A stretch of 64,000 bases of DNA from NCBI RefSeq assembly GCF_000746025.2, contig NZ_CP045798.1, forward strand, positions 2,280,501 through 2,344,500, read 5' to 3'. Position 1 is the first letter of the stretch; each line of letters begins with the position of its first letter. Positions 39,804-47,723 of the stretch are shown piece after piece. Origin of the DNA: Thermanaerosceptrum fracticalcis (GTDB taxonomy: Bacteria; Bacillota; Peptococcia; DRI-13). The notes under the pieces were generated by a model. It made no database searches and was not told the DNA's origin. It saw only the letters and a program-made list of their open reading frames with translations. The position numbers and the translations under genes are program-made.

Positions 39804-41228
39804 TCACCCACCACTAACCCCTCCCTCACCTTTGACTGTCCATAGCTTACCTGGATTCATCAAATTGGCCGGATCAAGTACTTTTTTGATGGCCTGCATA
39901 TAGCGAATGCCCTGGGGTCCTAACTGCCAGGAAACAAAGGGTGCCTTGGCCAGGCCCACACCATGTTCCCCGGAAAGTACACCGCCCATCTCCAGGGCCG
40001 CTTTAGCCACCTCACTCATCACATGTTCCACAGCTTCCATCTGGGCACTGTCCCTTTTGTCCACCATAAAGTTGGGATGCATGTTGCCATCGCCGGCATG
40101 GCCTCCCACACCAACCCTGATATTATAGCGGGCACTGGTTTCTTTAATGACCCGCACAATATCGGGCACCCGTCTCCGGGGCACTGTCACATCTTCCGTC
40201 ACTACTGTGGGTGCAGCCTGGGCAAAGGCTGCAAACATAGAGCGGCGGCCAAGCCATAAGCGGGCTACCTGTTCCTCATTGGCGGCCACCACAATATTTT
40301 GTGCGCCCATCATCCGGCAAACATCAGTAACTTCCTGCATTTGTTTCGTTACATTATCTTCTTCGGCCCCGTCACATTCTATTAAAAGAACACCTTCAGC
40401 ACTAGTAGGATATCCTACATTCCGGAAAGATTCCACGGCTCTTACCGTTTCCTGGTCCATGAGTTCCAGGGTTGTCGGAATGACTCCCCTGGCTACCAGC
40501 TCAGAAACCGTAGTAGCTGCCGCATTTAAATCATTGAAACTTACCAGCATTGTCTTCTTATATTTCGGTTTCGGAATAACTTTTAAGATTGCCTCAGTAA
40601 TGATACCCAGGGTACCCTCAGAGCCCACAAGCAGCCGCCCAAATTCGTACCCCACTGATAATTTCATGACTTTACCACCGTAGACCAGCACTTCACCGGG
40701 CGGCAGCACGGCTTCCAAGCCCAGGATATAGTCCTTGGTGGTACCATATTTCACGCCCCGGGGCCCCCCTGCTCTCGTGGCAATATTACCACCGATGGTG
40801 CACACCGTCTGGCTGGCAGGGTCGGGTGGATAAAAAAGCCCTTCCCGTTCTACAGCCCGGTGAATTTCAGCCGTTATAACCCCAGCCTGAACCTTGACCG
40901 TCATATTATCCCGGTCAATCTCCAGGATCTTATTCATCCTTCCCATATCAATCACCAGGGACTCTTCTACGGGGACAATACCTCCAGACAAACCTGTACC
41001 GCTTCCCCGGGGTATCATAGGAATACCCTGGCGGTAGCCATAGGTAAGAACCCGTTTCACTTCTTCCGTAGATGTGGGCAGGACCACCGCCAAAGGAGTT
41101 CCCGAAAACCAACTGGCATCGTTACGATAAGCCATCAGGTCAGCAGGATCTGTTAATACAGCAGCCTCTGATAAAACGTGGACCAAATCCTTACGTAAAC
41201 CCTTTACATCAATCTTTTTATCTTCCAA
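39804..41228 (-). CDS. glcD: GlcD-like FAD-linked 2-hydroxy-acid dehydrogenase
   Basis: 474 aa of the FAD-linked oxidase family (BBE-type). FAD-binding: GSGTGLSGGIVPVEES and GNIATRAGGPRGVKYG. The C-terminal domain has GVGGHAGDGNMHPNF and LSGEHGVGLAKAPF. TTG start with GGGGGG upstream. Together with GlcF it should oxidise glycolate, D-lactate or another 2-hydroxy acid to the 2-oxo acid. A third subunit (GlcE) is missing, as is usual in Clostridia. Confidence 0.93.
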   Translation of the reverse strand: MEDKKIDVKGLRKDLVHVLSEAAVLTDPADLMAYRNDASWFSGTPLAVVLPTSTEEVKRVLTYGYRQGIPMIPRGSGTGLSGGIVPVEESLVIDMGRMNKILEIDRDNMTVKVQAGVITAEIHRAVEREGLFYPPDPASQTVCTIGGNIATRAGGPRGVKYGTTKDYILGLEAVLPPGEVLVYGGKVMKLSVGYEFGRLLVGSEGTLGIITEAILKVIPKPKYKKTMLVSFNDLNAAATTVSELVARGVIPTTLELMDQETVRAVESFRNVGYPTSAEGVLLIECDGAEEDNVTKQMQEVTDVCRMMGAQNIVVAANEEQVARLWLGRRSMFAAFAQAAPTVVTEDVTVPRRRVPDIVRVIKETSARYNIRVGVGGHAGDGNMHPNFMVDKRDSAQMEAVEHVMSEVAKAALEMGGVLSGEHGVGLAKAPFVSWQLGPQGIRYMQAIKKVLDPANLMNPGKLWTVKGEGGVSGG

Positions 41229-41259
41229 GTGTTATCCCCCCTTAGTTTTGACAGGACCA

Positions 41260-42033
41260 TTAACCTGATATTACTGTTCTGAAGGCTGCCAGCTTATCTT
41301 TAGAGGCCTGTACCAGCATCCCGGCGTCAGTGGAGTGCATTATGTACTGCACACCACTCTCTGCCCAGTAGCGGGCATCCTCGGGGTCCCTGGCAAAAGT
41401 TCCTATGGCTACCCCTTTCTTCCGGCAGGCCATTGTTACCTTCTCCATTACCTCCACTACCCTGGGATGTTTAACCTCTCCAGGCACCCCCAGAGACTGG
41501 GACAAATCCCATGGCCCTAAGAAGATGACGTCAATACCGGGTACAGCAATGATTTCTTCAACTTTTTCTGCCACCTGGGCCCCCTCGATATGAACAACAG
41601 TTAATACCTCCTCATTAGAGGTAGGGATGTGTTCGGCAGGAGGAATGATGGAATAACCGGCAGCCCGCACAAAACTGCAGAGACCCCTTTTCCCCTGGGG
41701 ATAGTAGCGAGCCGCTTCCATCAACATCTTTACCTGTTCAGCCGTTTCTACCTGAGGGATCTGTACCCCTTCGGCTCCGGTGTCCAAAGCTCGCATGACA
41801 TAGGAAGGCCTAGGTTCAGCCACCCGCACCAGGCTGGTAGTCCCTGAACTCCGGGCTGCCCGCAGCATATTTTCAACTGTAGGGTAATCATATACGCCAT
41901 GTTCCATATCGATAACCACGAAATCCCAACCGGTAAGACCGAGTATCTCTACGGCAGCCGGATTTAAACGGGCAAAAGTCCCCATGCACACCTTGCCTTC
42001 CTTTAACTTTTTCTTCAGTATATTCTCCCTCAT
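41260..42033 (-). CDS. HpcH/HpaI-family class II aldolase
   Basis: 257 aa TIM barrel of the 2-dehydro-3-deoxyglucarate / 4-hydroxy-2-oxovalerate aldolase group. FVVIDMEHGVYDYP carries the base histidine, HIEG the metal-binding glutamate and FLGPWDLSQSLG the metal-binding aspartate. It cleaves a 2-oxo-4-hydroxy acid to pyruvate plus an aldehyde. In this operon it follows the dehydratases and should cleave their 2-keto-3-deoxy product. Product aldehyde depends on chain length and could be glyceraldehyde, glycolaldehyde, lactaldehyde or tartronate semialdehyde. Confidence 0.92.
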   Translation of the reverse strand: MRENILKKKLKEGKVCMGTFARLNPAAVEILGLTGWDFVVIDMEHGVYDYPTVENMLRAARSSGTTSLVRVAEPRPSYVMRALDTGAEGVQIPQVETAEQVKMLMEAARYYPQGKRGLCSFVRAAGYSIIPPAEHIPTSNEEVLTVVHIEGAQVAEKVEEIIAVPGIDVIFLGPWDLSQSLGVPGEVKHPRVVEVMEKVTMACRKKGVAIGTFARDPEDARYWAESGVQYIMHSTDAGMLVQASKDKLAAFRTVISG

Positions 42034-42036
42034 CTC

Positions 42037-43746
42037 TTATCGCCTCCTTTGTTTTGCGATCATTTTGGCCATAACACCCCTGGTAAATCTGGGAGCAGGT
42101 GCTGTCCAACCCTGTTTGCGAACCTCTAAAACCTTCGCTACCTCTTCTGCACTAACTTCGTTGCCAGCAATACCGACGATATTCAACTGGCGCTCCGGTA
42201 TGTTGATTTCAATAATATCGCCATCTTCCACCAGGGCAATTGGTCCCCCTTCCACAGCCTCAGGCTGTACGTGACCGATGCAAGGTCCACGGGTACCTCC
42301 GGAGAAACGCCCGTCAGTAACAAGCGCCGTAGTCTTGGCAAGCTCCGGCTTTATTACCAAAGCTTCAGTAGTCATCAGCATTTCCGGCATACCGCTGCCA
42401 CAGGGTCCTTCATAACGAATGATTAAAACATCTCCCGGACGTACCTTGCCTTCCGTTACTGCCCCACAGCAATCTTCCTCACTGTCAAAGACACGGGCCG
42501 GGCCTTTGTGCACCATCATTTCCGGCTCCACTGCCGAATACTTGATGACTGCACCTTCCGGAGCCAAATTACCGTAGAGGACGGCGATGGAACCCTTCAT
42601 CTTTGCTTTTGGCGGGGGAGTTATCACATCATCGCGGTTGATGCCATAATTATGTAGAAAACCAAGGTATTGTTCAAAATATCCGGCCGCCTCAAGCTCA
42701 GCCAGATTTTCTCCCAGAGTCTTACCCGTGGCGGTCATGACATCCAGATGCAGGTAATCTTTAATATACCACTGCACAAGAGGTATCCCACCTGCAAACC
42801 AGAAAGCTTCGCTGGGATAGGGACCGCTGGGCTGTACCCAGGCCAGGTGAGGTATGAGGCGGTTGTAACGGTCAAAAACTTCTAAAGGTAACTCCAACCC
42901 TAATTCTGCTGCTACCGCAGGAAGATGGAGAGTGGCATTGGTAGAACCACCAATGGCTGCATGTATCGCTACAGCATTTTCAAAGGCCTTCCCTGTTAGG
43001 ATTTGGGAGGCAGTAATGCCCTTCTCCGCTAGCCTAATCACGGCCTGTCCGGCCTGCCGGGCCAGGTTTTGTATGACTGCCATGGTGGCGGGAGCCAGAG
43101 CACTCCCCGGTAGAGCCAAACCCAGGGCCTCAGCCATACACTGCATGGTACTGGCGGTACCCATAAACTGGCAAGCACCGCAGGTTGGCGCTGCTGTCCG
43201 TTGCCTAGAGCGTACCTCTTCCTCGCTGATCGTTCCTTCTTTCTTTCGTGTGGAGCAATCTCCCAAAATAGAGTTACTCATACGGGGCCCAGGCCGCATA
43301 CTCCCTCCGGGTACATGAACCGCAGGAAGATCCAAACGGGCGGCAGCCATCAGGTGAGCCGGTATGGATTTATCACAAGAAGAAATGAGAACCATACCAT
43401 CCCAGGGCCAGACGGAGCCGTGAAGTTCAACCATATCCGCCATGGTTTCCCTGGAAGCCAGTATGTAGTTCATACCGTCATGCCCCTGGGCCCAGCCATC
43501 ACAGATGTCTGTAACATGGAAGTGGACAGGTCGTCCCCCCGACTCCCAAACGCCAATAGCTACGTCCCGGCTTAAACGGTCTAGGTGGACACTGCCGGGA
43601 TGACTTTCTCCCCACACATCATCTACTAAAATTTGCAGTTTATCTAAATCACCTTCCGACCAGTTGGTGCCCATGCGCAGGGCATCGGATTGGGGCCAGA
43701 GGTCCCTGGCTTTTTGCGAACGTTGGCTTTTAACCTGTTTCTCCAT
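42037..43746 (-). CDS. IlvD/Edd-family dehydratase (sugar-acid or dihydroxy-acid dehydratase)
   Basis: 569 aa. The Fe-S cysteines are visible in ISSCDKSIPAHLMAAA and TCGACQFMGTAST, and a further one in GACQ-distal EEDCCGAVTEG. MEH-type substrate loop DGRFSGGTRGPCIGHVQPEA is typical. The family includes IlvD for branched-chain amino acids, Edd, and pentonate/arabonate dehydratases. Its place between an aldolase and a sugar-acid permease favours an aldonic/uronic acid role. It follows a hairpin with a T-run that may attenuate entry into this half of the operon. Confidence 0.88.
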   Translation of the reverse strand: MEKQVKSQRSQKARDLWPQSDALRMGTNWSEGDLDKLQILVDDVWGESHPGSVHLDRLSRDVAIGVWESGGRPVHFHVTDICDGWAQGHDGMNYILASRETMADMVELHGSVWPWDGMVLISSCDKSIPAHLMAAARLDLPAVHVPGGSMRPGPRMSNSILGDCSTRKKEGTISEEEVRSRQRTAAPTCGACQFMGTASTMQCMAEALGLALPGSALAPATMAVIQNLARQAGQAVIRLAEKGITASQILTGKAFENAVAIHAAIGGSTNATLHLPAVAAELGLELPLEVFDRYNRLIPHLAWVQPSGPYPSEAFWFAGGIPLVQWYIKDYLHLDVMTATGKTLGENLAELEAAGYFEQYLGFLHNYGINRDDVITPPPKAKMKGSIAVLYGNLAPEGAVIKYSAVEPEMMVHKGPARVFDSEEDCCGAVTEGKVRPGDVLIIRYEGPCGSGMPEMLMTTEALVIKPELAKTTALVTDGRFSGGTRGPCIGHVQPEAVEGGPIALVEDGDIIEINIPERQLNIVGIAGNEVSAEEVAKVLEVRKQGWTAPAPRFTRGVMAKMIAKQRRR

Positions 43747-43771
43747 ATCTACATCTCTCCCTCACAGAAAA

Positions 43772-43797
43772 CAGGTAGTAACTTGCGTCACTACCTG
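43772..43797 (-). terminator. Hairpin with T-run upstream of the IlvD/Edd gene
   Basis: CAGGTAGT / ACTACCTG stem, 10-nt loop, followed by TTTTCTG on the minus strand. It may be an internal attenuator that divides the operon in two. Confidence 0.6.
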
Positions 43798-43820
43798 ATA
43801 CTAAGTTATCTCACTGTTAA

Positions 43821-44276
43821 TTAATCCTTAAGAGTTTCCAGCGCAAGTGCCGCTTTTTTCACCATGCGCTGGGCGCTGCGGTAGCGTACAGTACAGTAAA
43901 TACCAATAAGTATCATTGTGATACTTACAGGTGGAAAGTGCAAAAGTATAATGCCAACTAGAGCACAAACACCAGCTACAAAGGCAAGAATAAGCCAATT
44001 CTTGGAGTTTCTTTTCTGTAAAGCCAGATAAGCCTCCAGTTCATTTCTGCCCGGTTTAAACTTGTTCACCGGGGGTTCTTCCCCTGACTTCCCGGTTTCG
44101 GGTTTTGTGGAAGCAGAGCGGGGATTTCTCCCCGCCACTGCTGATTTGTAAAATCCACACAGGTAGGCAACGCCTATGGCTCCTAATACCAACGCCACAC
44201 CAGTCTTGCCGTCCATCAAGCGCAGGCCAACCAGCACTGCAAGACAGACGCTAACAAGTAAATAATGCCATTTCAC
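43821..44276 (-). CDS. Small membrane protein, 151 aa, unknown
   Basis: GTG start after GGAGGG. Two hydrophobic stretches at residues 4-45 (YLLVSVCLAVLVGLRLM; TGVALVLGAIGVAYLCG), a polar loop (about 50-90), and two more at 92-130 (NWLILAFVAGVCALVGIILL; VSITMILIGIYCTV). The C-terminal tail is basic. No family is recognised. It follows the permease in the operon with a gap of about 45 bp and may be an accessory subunit of it. Confidence 0.7.
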   Translation of the reverse strand: MKWHYLLVSVCLAVLVGLRLMDGKTGVALVLGAIGVAYLCGFYKSAVAGRNPRSASTKPETGKSGEEPPVNKFKPGRNELEAYLALQKRNSKNWLILAFVAGVCALVGIILLHFPPVSITMILIGIYCTVRYRSAQRMVKKAALALETLKD

Positions 44277-44322
44277 AGCGTTCCCTCCTATCTGTTAGAT
44301 CATGTCAGTTATTACCCTAGTA

Positions 44323-45819
44323 TTAGAGTACTTTAAGATACTGGAGAACTGCAATTATACCCAAGATGGTCATTACAATACCAGAAATAATGAGAAGAAC
44401 AGAAGCTGCAGTTCCCAGTTGATAGGACTTAGGCATCATCTTTCTGTCAGTCCAGTACATAGCCAGACACCAGATACCACCGGTCAGCACACCACCCAGG
44501 ATGGAGGCAGGTGTAATGATGGCTACGGGGTTAAGTCCGGTCCAAACAGCCACAAGACCACCTAGAGCAATGTAGAGGGATACTGGTAATTTGATGCCTT
44601 TGAAACCTAATTCCTTAATCTTCCTGGATACAGGTGCAAAAGTTTCATAGGTAGTATAAACATAACCCATGTAGCAGCCGTAAATTGTACCAAAGAGTGC
44701 ACAGAATACAGCCAGGTAGTAGAGGTAAACAAGCATAGGATGAATCTGGGTTAAGAATTTAGCCTGATGTGTCAGCATGTCATTGTTAGCAGGTACTAAT
44801 TGAGCGGTGTTAAGGATTACTGCACCGTTAACCATGAAACCGATAGTAAAGATAACCAGGAGTACGAAGGATACTAAGTTGTCCATGAAAGGCGCTTTGG
44901 CCCAGGCGAGACCTTTTCTAACTTCCTCAGGGTCTTCACTGAGAGGAATGCGCTGTCCCTCTTGTAAGCCATCAAGGTAATCCCTGATTTGATCCAGGTC
45001 TTCCCTGCCTAATACGCCCCAGCCTTTTTCACGCATTAAGCCGGTGTATCCGATATAGTCATATGTACCGCCGCCGATAGCTCCCAGATAGGTTACGACT
45101 TCAACCCAAACGGGGCGGCCAGCTATACTTGGATACTTAGCAGCAATCCAGGGTTCATATGAAGGAATAGTGGGAATAAAACTACCTATAAGTACTTGGA
45201 GCCAATCAGGTTTAGCCGCCACAACGGCAACTAAGAGAGCTACAACCATGGTACCGACAATGGCAGTTTGGGCTTTTTCCATGGCATCATAGCCACCGGC
45301 CATAAATAAACTAAAGGCACCTAAGATCAGCAAACTTGCCCAAATTTGTGTTGAAAAGAAAGCGAAGTTCTTACTCAATAAGGTTCCCAGGAGTGAAGAA
45401 ATACCGCCCTGCCAGAAGGGGAAACAGAAGATAGAGAGGATACCCATGAGTAAGGGGAACCAACCTTTAGGCCCTGGGAAAATATATGCCCACCGGTTCA
45501 TGGGATGTTCGCCGGTAAGGGTAATATAGCGGTTAGCAGTATAGGTTTGAACACCTTTCATGACTGCACCTAACATAAAGCACCAGAGAATGGCATAACC
45601 AAAGATAGCTCCTCCCCTGGAAGCAAAGAAGACCTCACCACTACCAATGGTAATCGAAGCTAAAATGGCACCAGGGCCAAAGTACTTAATCAGATCCATG
45701 AATTTACCTTGGGTCAAATCCTTGGGCGGTTCAGGATAGGTAATCAATACGTCCTTCTGAATATTTGGATAACTGGGAATATTCGTTTTCTTACCAATCT
45801 CAATACTCAAATTATTCAC
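44323..45819 (-). CDS. NRAMP-fold permease, probably for a sugar or hydroxy acid
   Basis: 498 aa with about eleven hydrophobic segments. The first one has FGPGAILASITIGSGEVFFA, at the place where metal-transporting NRAMP proteins carry DPGN; Asp and Asn are missing, so metal transport is unlikely. FCFPFWQGG and IGGGTYDYIGYTGLMREKGW follow. The start codon is GTG (or a nearby TTG). Lying between uxaA and the dehydratase/aldolase genes, it is the only transporter of the operon and probably imports its substrate. Confidence 0.78.
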   Translation of the reverse strand: MNNLSIEIGKKTNIPSYPNIQKDVLITYPEPPKDLTQGKFMDLIKYFGPGAILASITIGSGEVFFASRGGAIFGYAILWCFMLGAVMKGVQTYTANRYITLTGEHPMNRWAYIFPGPKGWFPLLMGILSIFCFPFWQGGISSLLGTLLSKNFAFFSTQIWASLLILGAFSLFMAGGYDAMEKAQTAIVGTMVVALLVAVVAAKPDWLQVLIGSFIPTIPSYEPWIAAKYPSIAGRPVWVEVVTYLGAIGGGTYDYIGYTGLMREKGWGVLGREDLDQIRDYLDGLQEGQRIPLSEDPEEVRKGLAWAKAPFMDNLVSFVLLVIFTIGFMVNGAVILNTAQLVPANNDMLTHQAKFLTQIHPMLVYLYYLAVFCALFGTIYGCYMGYVYTTYETFAPVSRKIKELGFKGIKLPVSLYIALGGLVAVWTGLNPVAIITPASILGGVLTGGIWCLAMYWTDRKMMPKSYQLGTAASVLLIISGIVMTILGIIAVLQYLKVL

Positions 45820-45846
45820 CTCTCCTCTAGAATTCTCCCTTTGTCC

Positions 45847-47007
45847 CTATAATGACATGGATAATCTAGTAATGCCAAATTCCCTGTGCCCCATCACCTC
45901 CGCTCTGGCAAGCCGCCCGTTAATGACCTCAACCAGGTAACGGAACAAATGCTCTTCAACGTCAGCCAGCGTTTCGCGTCCCATAATTACAGTACTAGCA
46001 TTAATGTCCATATCGTCTCCCATCCGTTCCCAGGTTTGAGGGTTCCCTGTAACCTTAATTATCGGGCAAATGGGATGACCGGTGGGTGTCCCCCGACCGG
46101 TGGTGAAAATAGACACCTGACTGCCACCAGCCGCCATACCCGTCAGGGACTCTACGTCATGACCCGGAGTATCCATGACTACCAGTCCTTTCTTAGAAGG
46201 CCTTTCCCCATAGTCTAAAATTTCCTGGAATTTGCTGGTTCCCGCTTTGTGAATAGCACCCAAGGACTTTTCTTCTAGAGTAGTAAGGCCGCCTTTAACA
46301 TTTCCGGGGGAAGGATTTCCTCCTCTGAAATTCGCTCCGAGCCGGAGATAACGAGCTTCTACTTGCTTGATCAGTTCCAAAAACTGCTGACCCAGTTCGG
46401 GCGTAACAGCGCGCTTAGCCATGATATGCTCCGCACCGATGATTTCCGGTGTTTCGGATAGAATAACCGTGCCTCCCAAATTTACAACACGATCGGCTAC
46501 ACCGCCAGTTACAGGATTGGCGGCAATGCCGGAGGTAGTATCAGACCCTCCGCACTCTGTTCCCAGGATCAGGTGTTCCCAGCCAAAAGGCTCTCTCCTG
46601 GCCTGGCCCAACCGTTCTGCCATCTTAATGGCTTTTTTGGTCCCTGCCTCTACAGTCCTGGCTGTTCCGCCAGACTTTTGAATAGAGACAAAATCTACAG
46701 GTTTACCACTTACCGCAATACGACCGGCCAGATCGGCCGCATCCACACTCTCGCAACCCAGGCCTACTACCAGGACAGCTCCCACGTTAGGGTTTTTCCC
46801 GGTACCCTCTAAGGTACGAAAAACCATCTCCATATCAGCACCAATCTGAGCACAGCCATGCTGGTGAGTGATAGGTATGGCCCCCGGGACTGCCGCTGCA
46901 ATGAGTTCTGTAGCTCTATTAGCGCACACCACCGAAGACATGATTACCAGGTGGTTTCTGATTCCGACTTGCTCATCGGGCCGCCAGTAACCCAGCAGTT
47001 CTTTCAT
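45847..47007 (-). CDS. uxaA: UxaA-family dehydratase, large (C-terminal) subunit
   Basis: 386 aa corresponding to the catalytic second part of altronate/galactarate/sulfolactate dehydratases. Landmarks: GIRNHLVIMSSVVCANRATE, THQHGCAQIGAD, LGTECGGSDTTSGIAANP and DTPGHDVESLTGMAAGGSQV with GRGTPTGHPICP. The N-terminal SAF part of one-chain enzymes is a separate protein, encoded 6 bp upstream. Likely reaction: removal of water from a C5-C6 sugar acid to a 2-keto-3-deoxy acid. Sulfolactate lyase is an alternative. Confidence 0.9.
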   Translation of the reverse strand: MKELLGYWRPDEQVGIRNHLVIMSSVVCANRATELIAAAVPGAIPITHQHGCAQIGADMEMVFRTLEGTGKNPNVGAVLVVGLGCESVDAADLAGRIAVSGKPVDFVSIQKSGGTARTVEAGTKKAIKMAERLGQARREPFGWEHLILGTECGGSDTTSGIAANPVTGGVADRVVNLGGTVILSETPEIIGAEHIMAKRAVTPELGQQFLELIKQVEARYLRLGANFRGGNPSPGNVKGGLTTLEEKSLGAIHKAGTSKFQEILDYGERPSKKGLVVMDTPGHDVESLTGMAAGGSQVSIFTTGRGTPTGHPICPIIKVTGNPQTWERMGDDMDINASTVIMGRETLADVEEHLFRYLVEVINGRLARAEVMGHREFGITRLSMSL

Positions 47008-47013
47008 AAACTT

Positions 47014-47304
47014 CTACCTCCCCTGTTGATCACCGCGTCCTCTGCGTCCTTCCGTGTTATGGATATGTACGTGTTCACCTGCTTTGATAAAGGCAAAAGC
47101 TGCACCGATGGATTCCCCGTACTTAATCACTTCTTCCCCCGCCTGAATGTCCCTCAAGGCAACTTTATGACCAAAGGGAATGGGTTGAAGGGTTTTCACG
47201 TCCATGATTGTTTCGGCTATAAGTGTTTCACCTTCAGCCAAGTCTCTTATTACCGTGGCTACGTTATCTCGTTTACTCATTACCACCACATTTTTCTCCT
47301 GCAT
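47014..47304 (-). CDS. UxaA-family dehydratase, small (SAF-domain) subunit
   Basis: 96 aa from the ATG at 47302-47304 (AGGAAGAGG upstream; an in-frame TTG at 47311-47313 is possible). SAF domain with VIRDLAEGETLIAE, then PFGHKVALRDIQAGEEVIKY and the ending HVHIHNTEGRRG characteristic of UxaA/GarD small parts. First gene of the operon, coupled to the large subunit. Confidence 0.88.
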   Translation of the reverse strand: MQEKNVVVMSKRDNVATVIRDLAEGETLIAETIMDVKTLQPIPFGHKVALRDIQAGEEVIKYGESIGAAFAFIKAGEHVHIHNTEGRRGRGDQQGR

Positions 47305-47419
47305 CCGAACCAACCTCTTCCTGAAACCATATGCTAAAAATTTGTAACTTATGAATATTCAGTCCTTTATGAAAGTAAACAGGAATACCCGTCAGTTAAT
47401 TCACTGGTATTTGCCGTAA

Positions 47420-47617
47420 GTTCATTATATTGAACTGTTGTTTATGGCTACTGGGTTACTAGAGATGTGGTCATAAACCACATCTCTAGTAACAAAACTA
47501 TATTTCCGCCTTGTTTATTATATAGAATCGGCTGTATGAAATCCAAGTCCATCGGAATCGTTCATTATATTGAACAACGAGGCCGGTTTTGCTGTTTTTT
47601 TGTTCATAATTATGAAT
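47420..47617. promoter_or_regulatory. Three GTTCA-N6-TGAA(C/T) dyads upstream of the sugar-acid operon
   Basis: GTTCATTATATTGAAC occurs twice without change (47420-47435, 47560-47575), and GTTCATAATTATGAAT at 47602-47617. On the minus strand the first two contain TATAAT. The dyads lie in the 410-bp gap between the AOR gene and uxaA, with a 17-bp hairpin (47455-47493) between sites 1 and 2. The pattern fits a dimeric repressor acting through several sites; its gene is not identified. Nothing else was seen in the gap. Confidence 0.7.
47455..47493 (-). terminator. Perfect 17-bp hairpin after the AOR gene
   Basis: GTTACTAGAGATGTGGT and complement with a CATAA loop. It lies about 230 bp after the AOR stop and has no T-run, so it may be a terminator aided by the surrounding AT-rich DNA, or a folded leader of the uxaA operon. 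Confidence 0.6.
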
Positions 47618-47723
47618 CTATGTTTATTATATCAAATAGATAATTATAATACAATGCGCCATTGATAGATTTTAATTTTATATATACGGCTAGAACATTT
47701 TTTTGTGGATTCTTCCGGTATCA

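Noticed and set aside
44323-45819. Manganese/iron NRAMP transporter
   Set aside because: The DPGN metal-binding motif is replaced and the gene context is sugar-acid catabolism.
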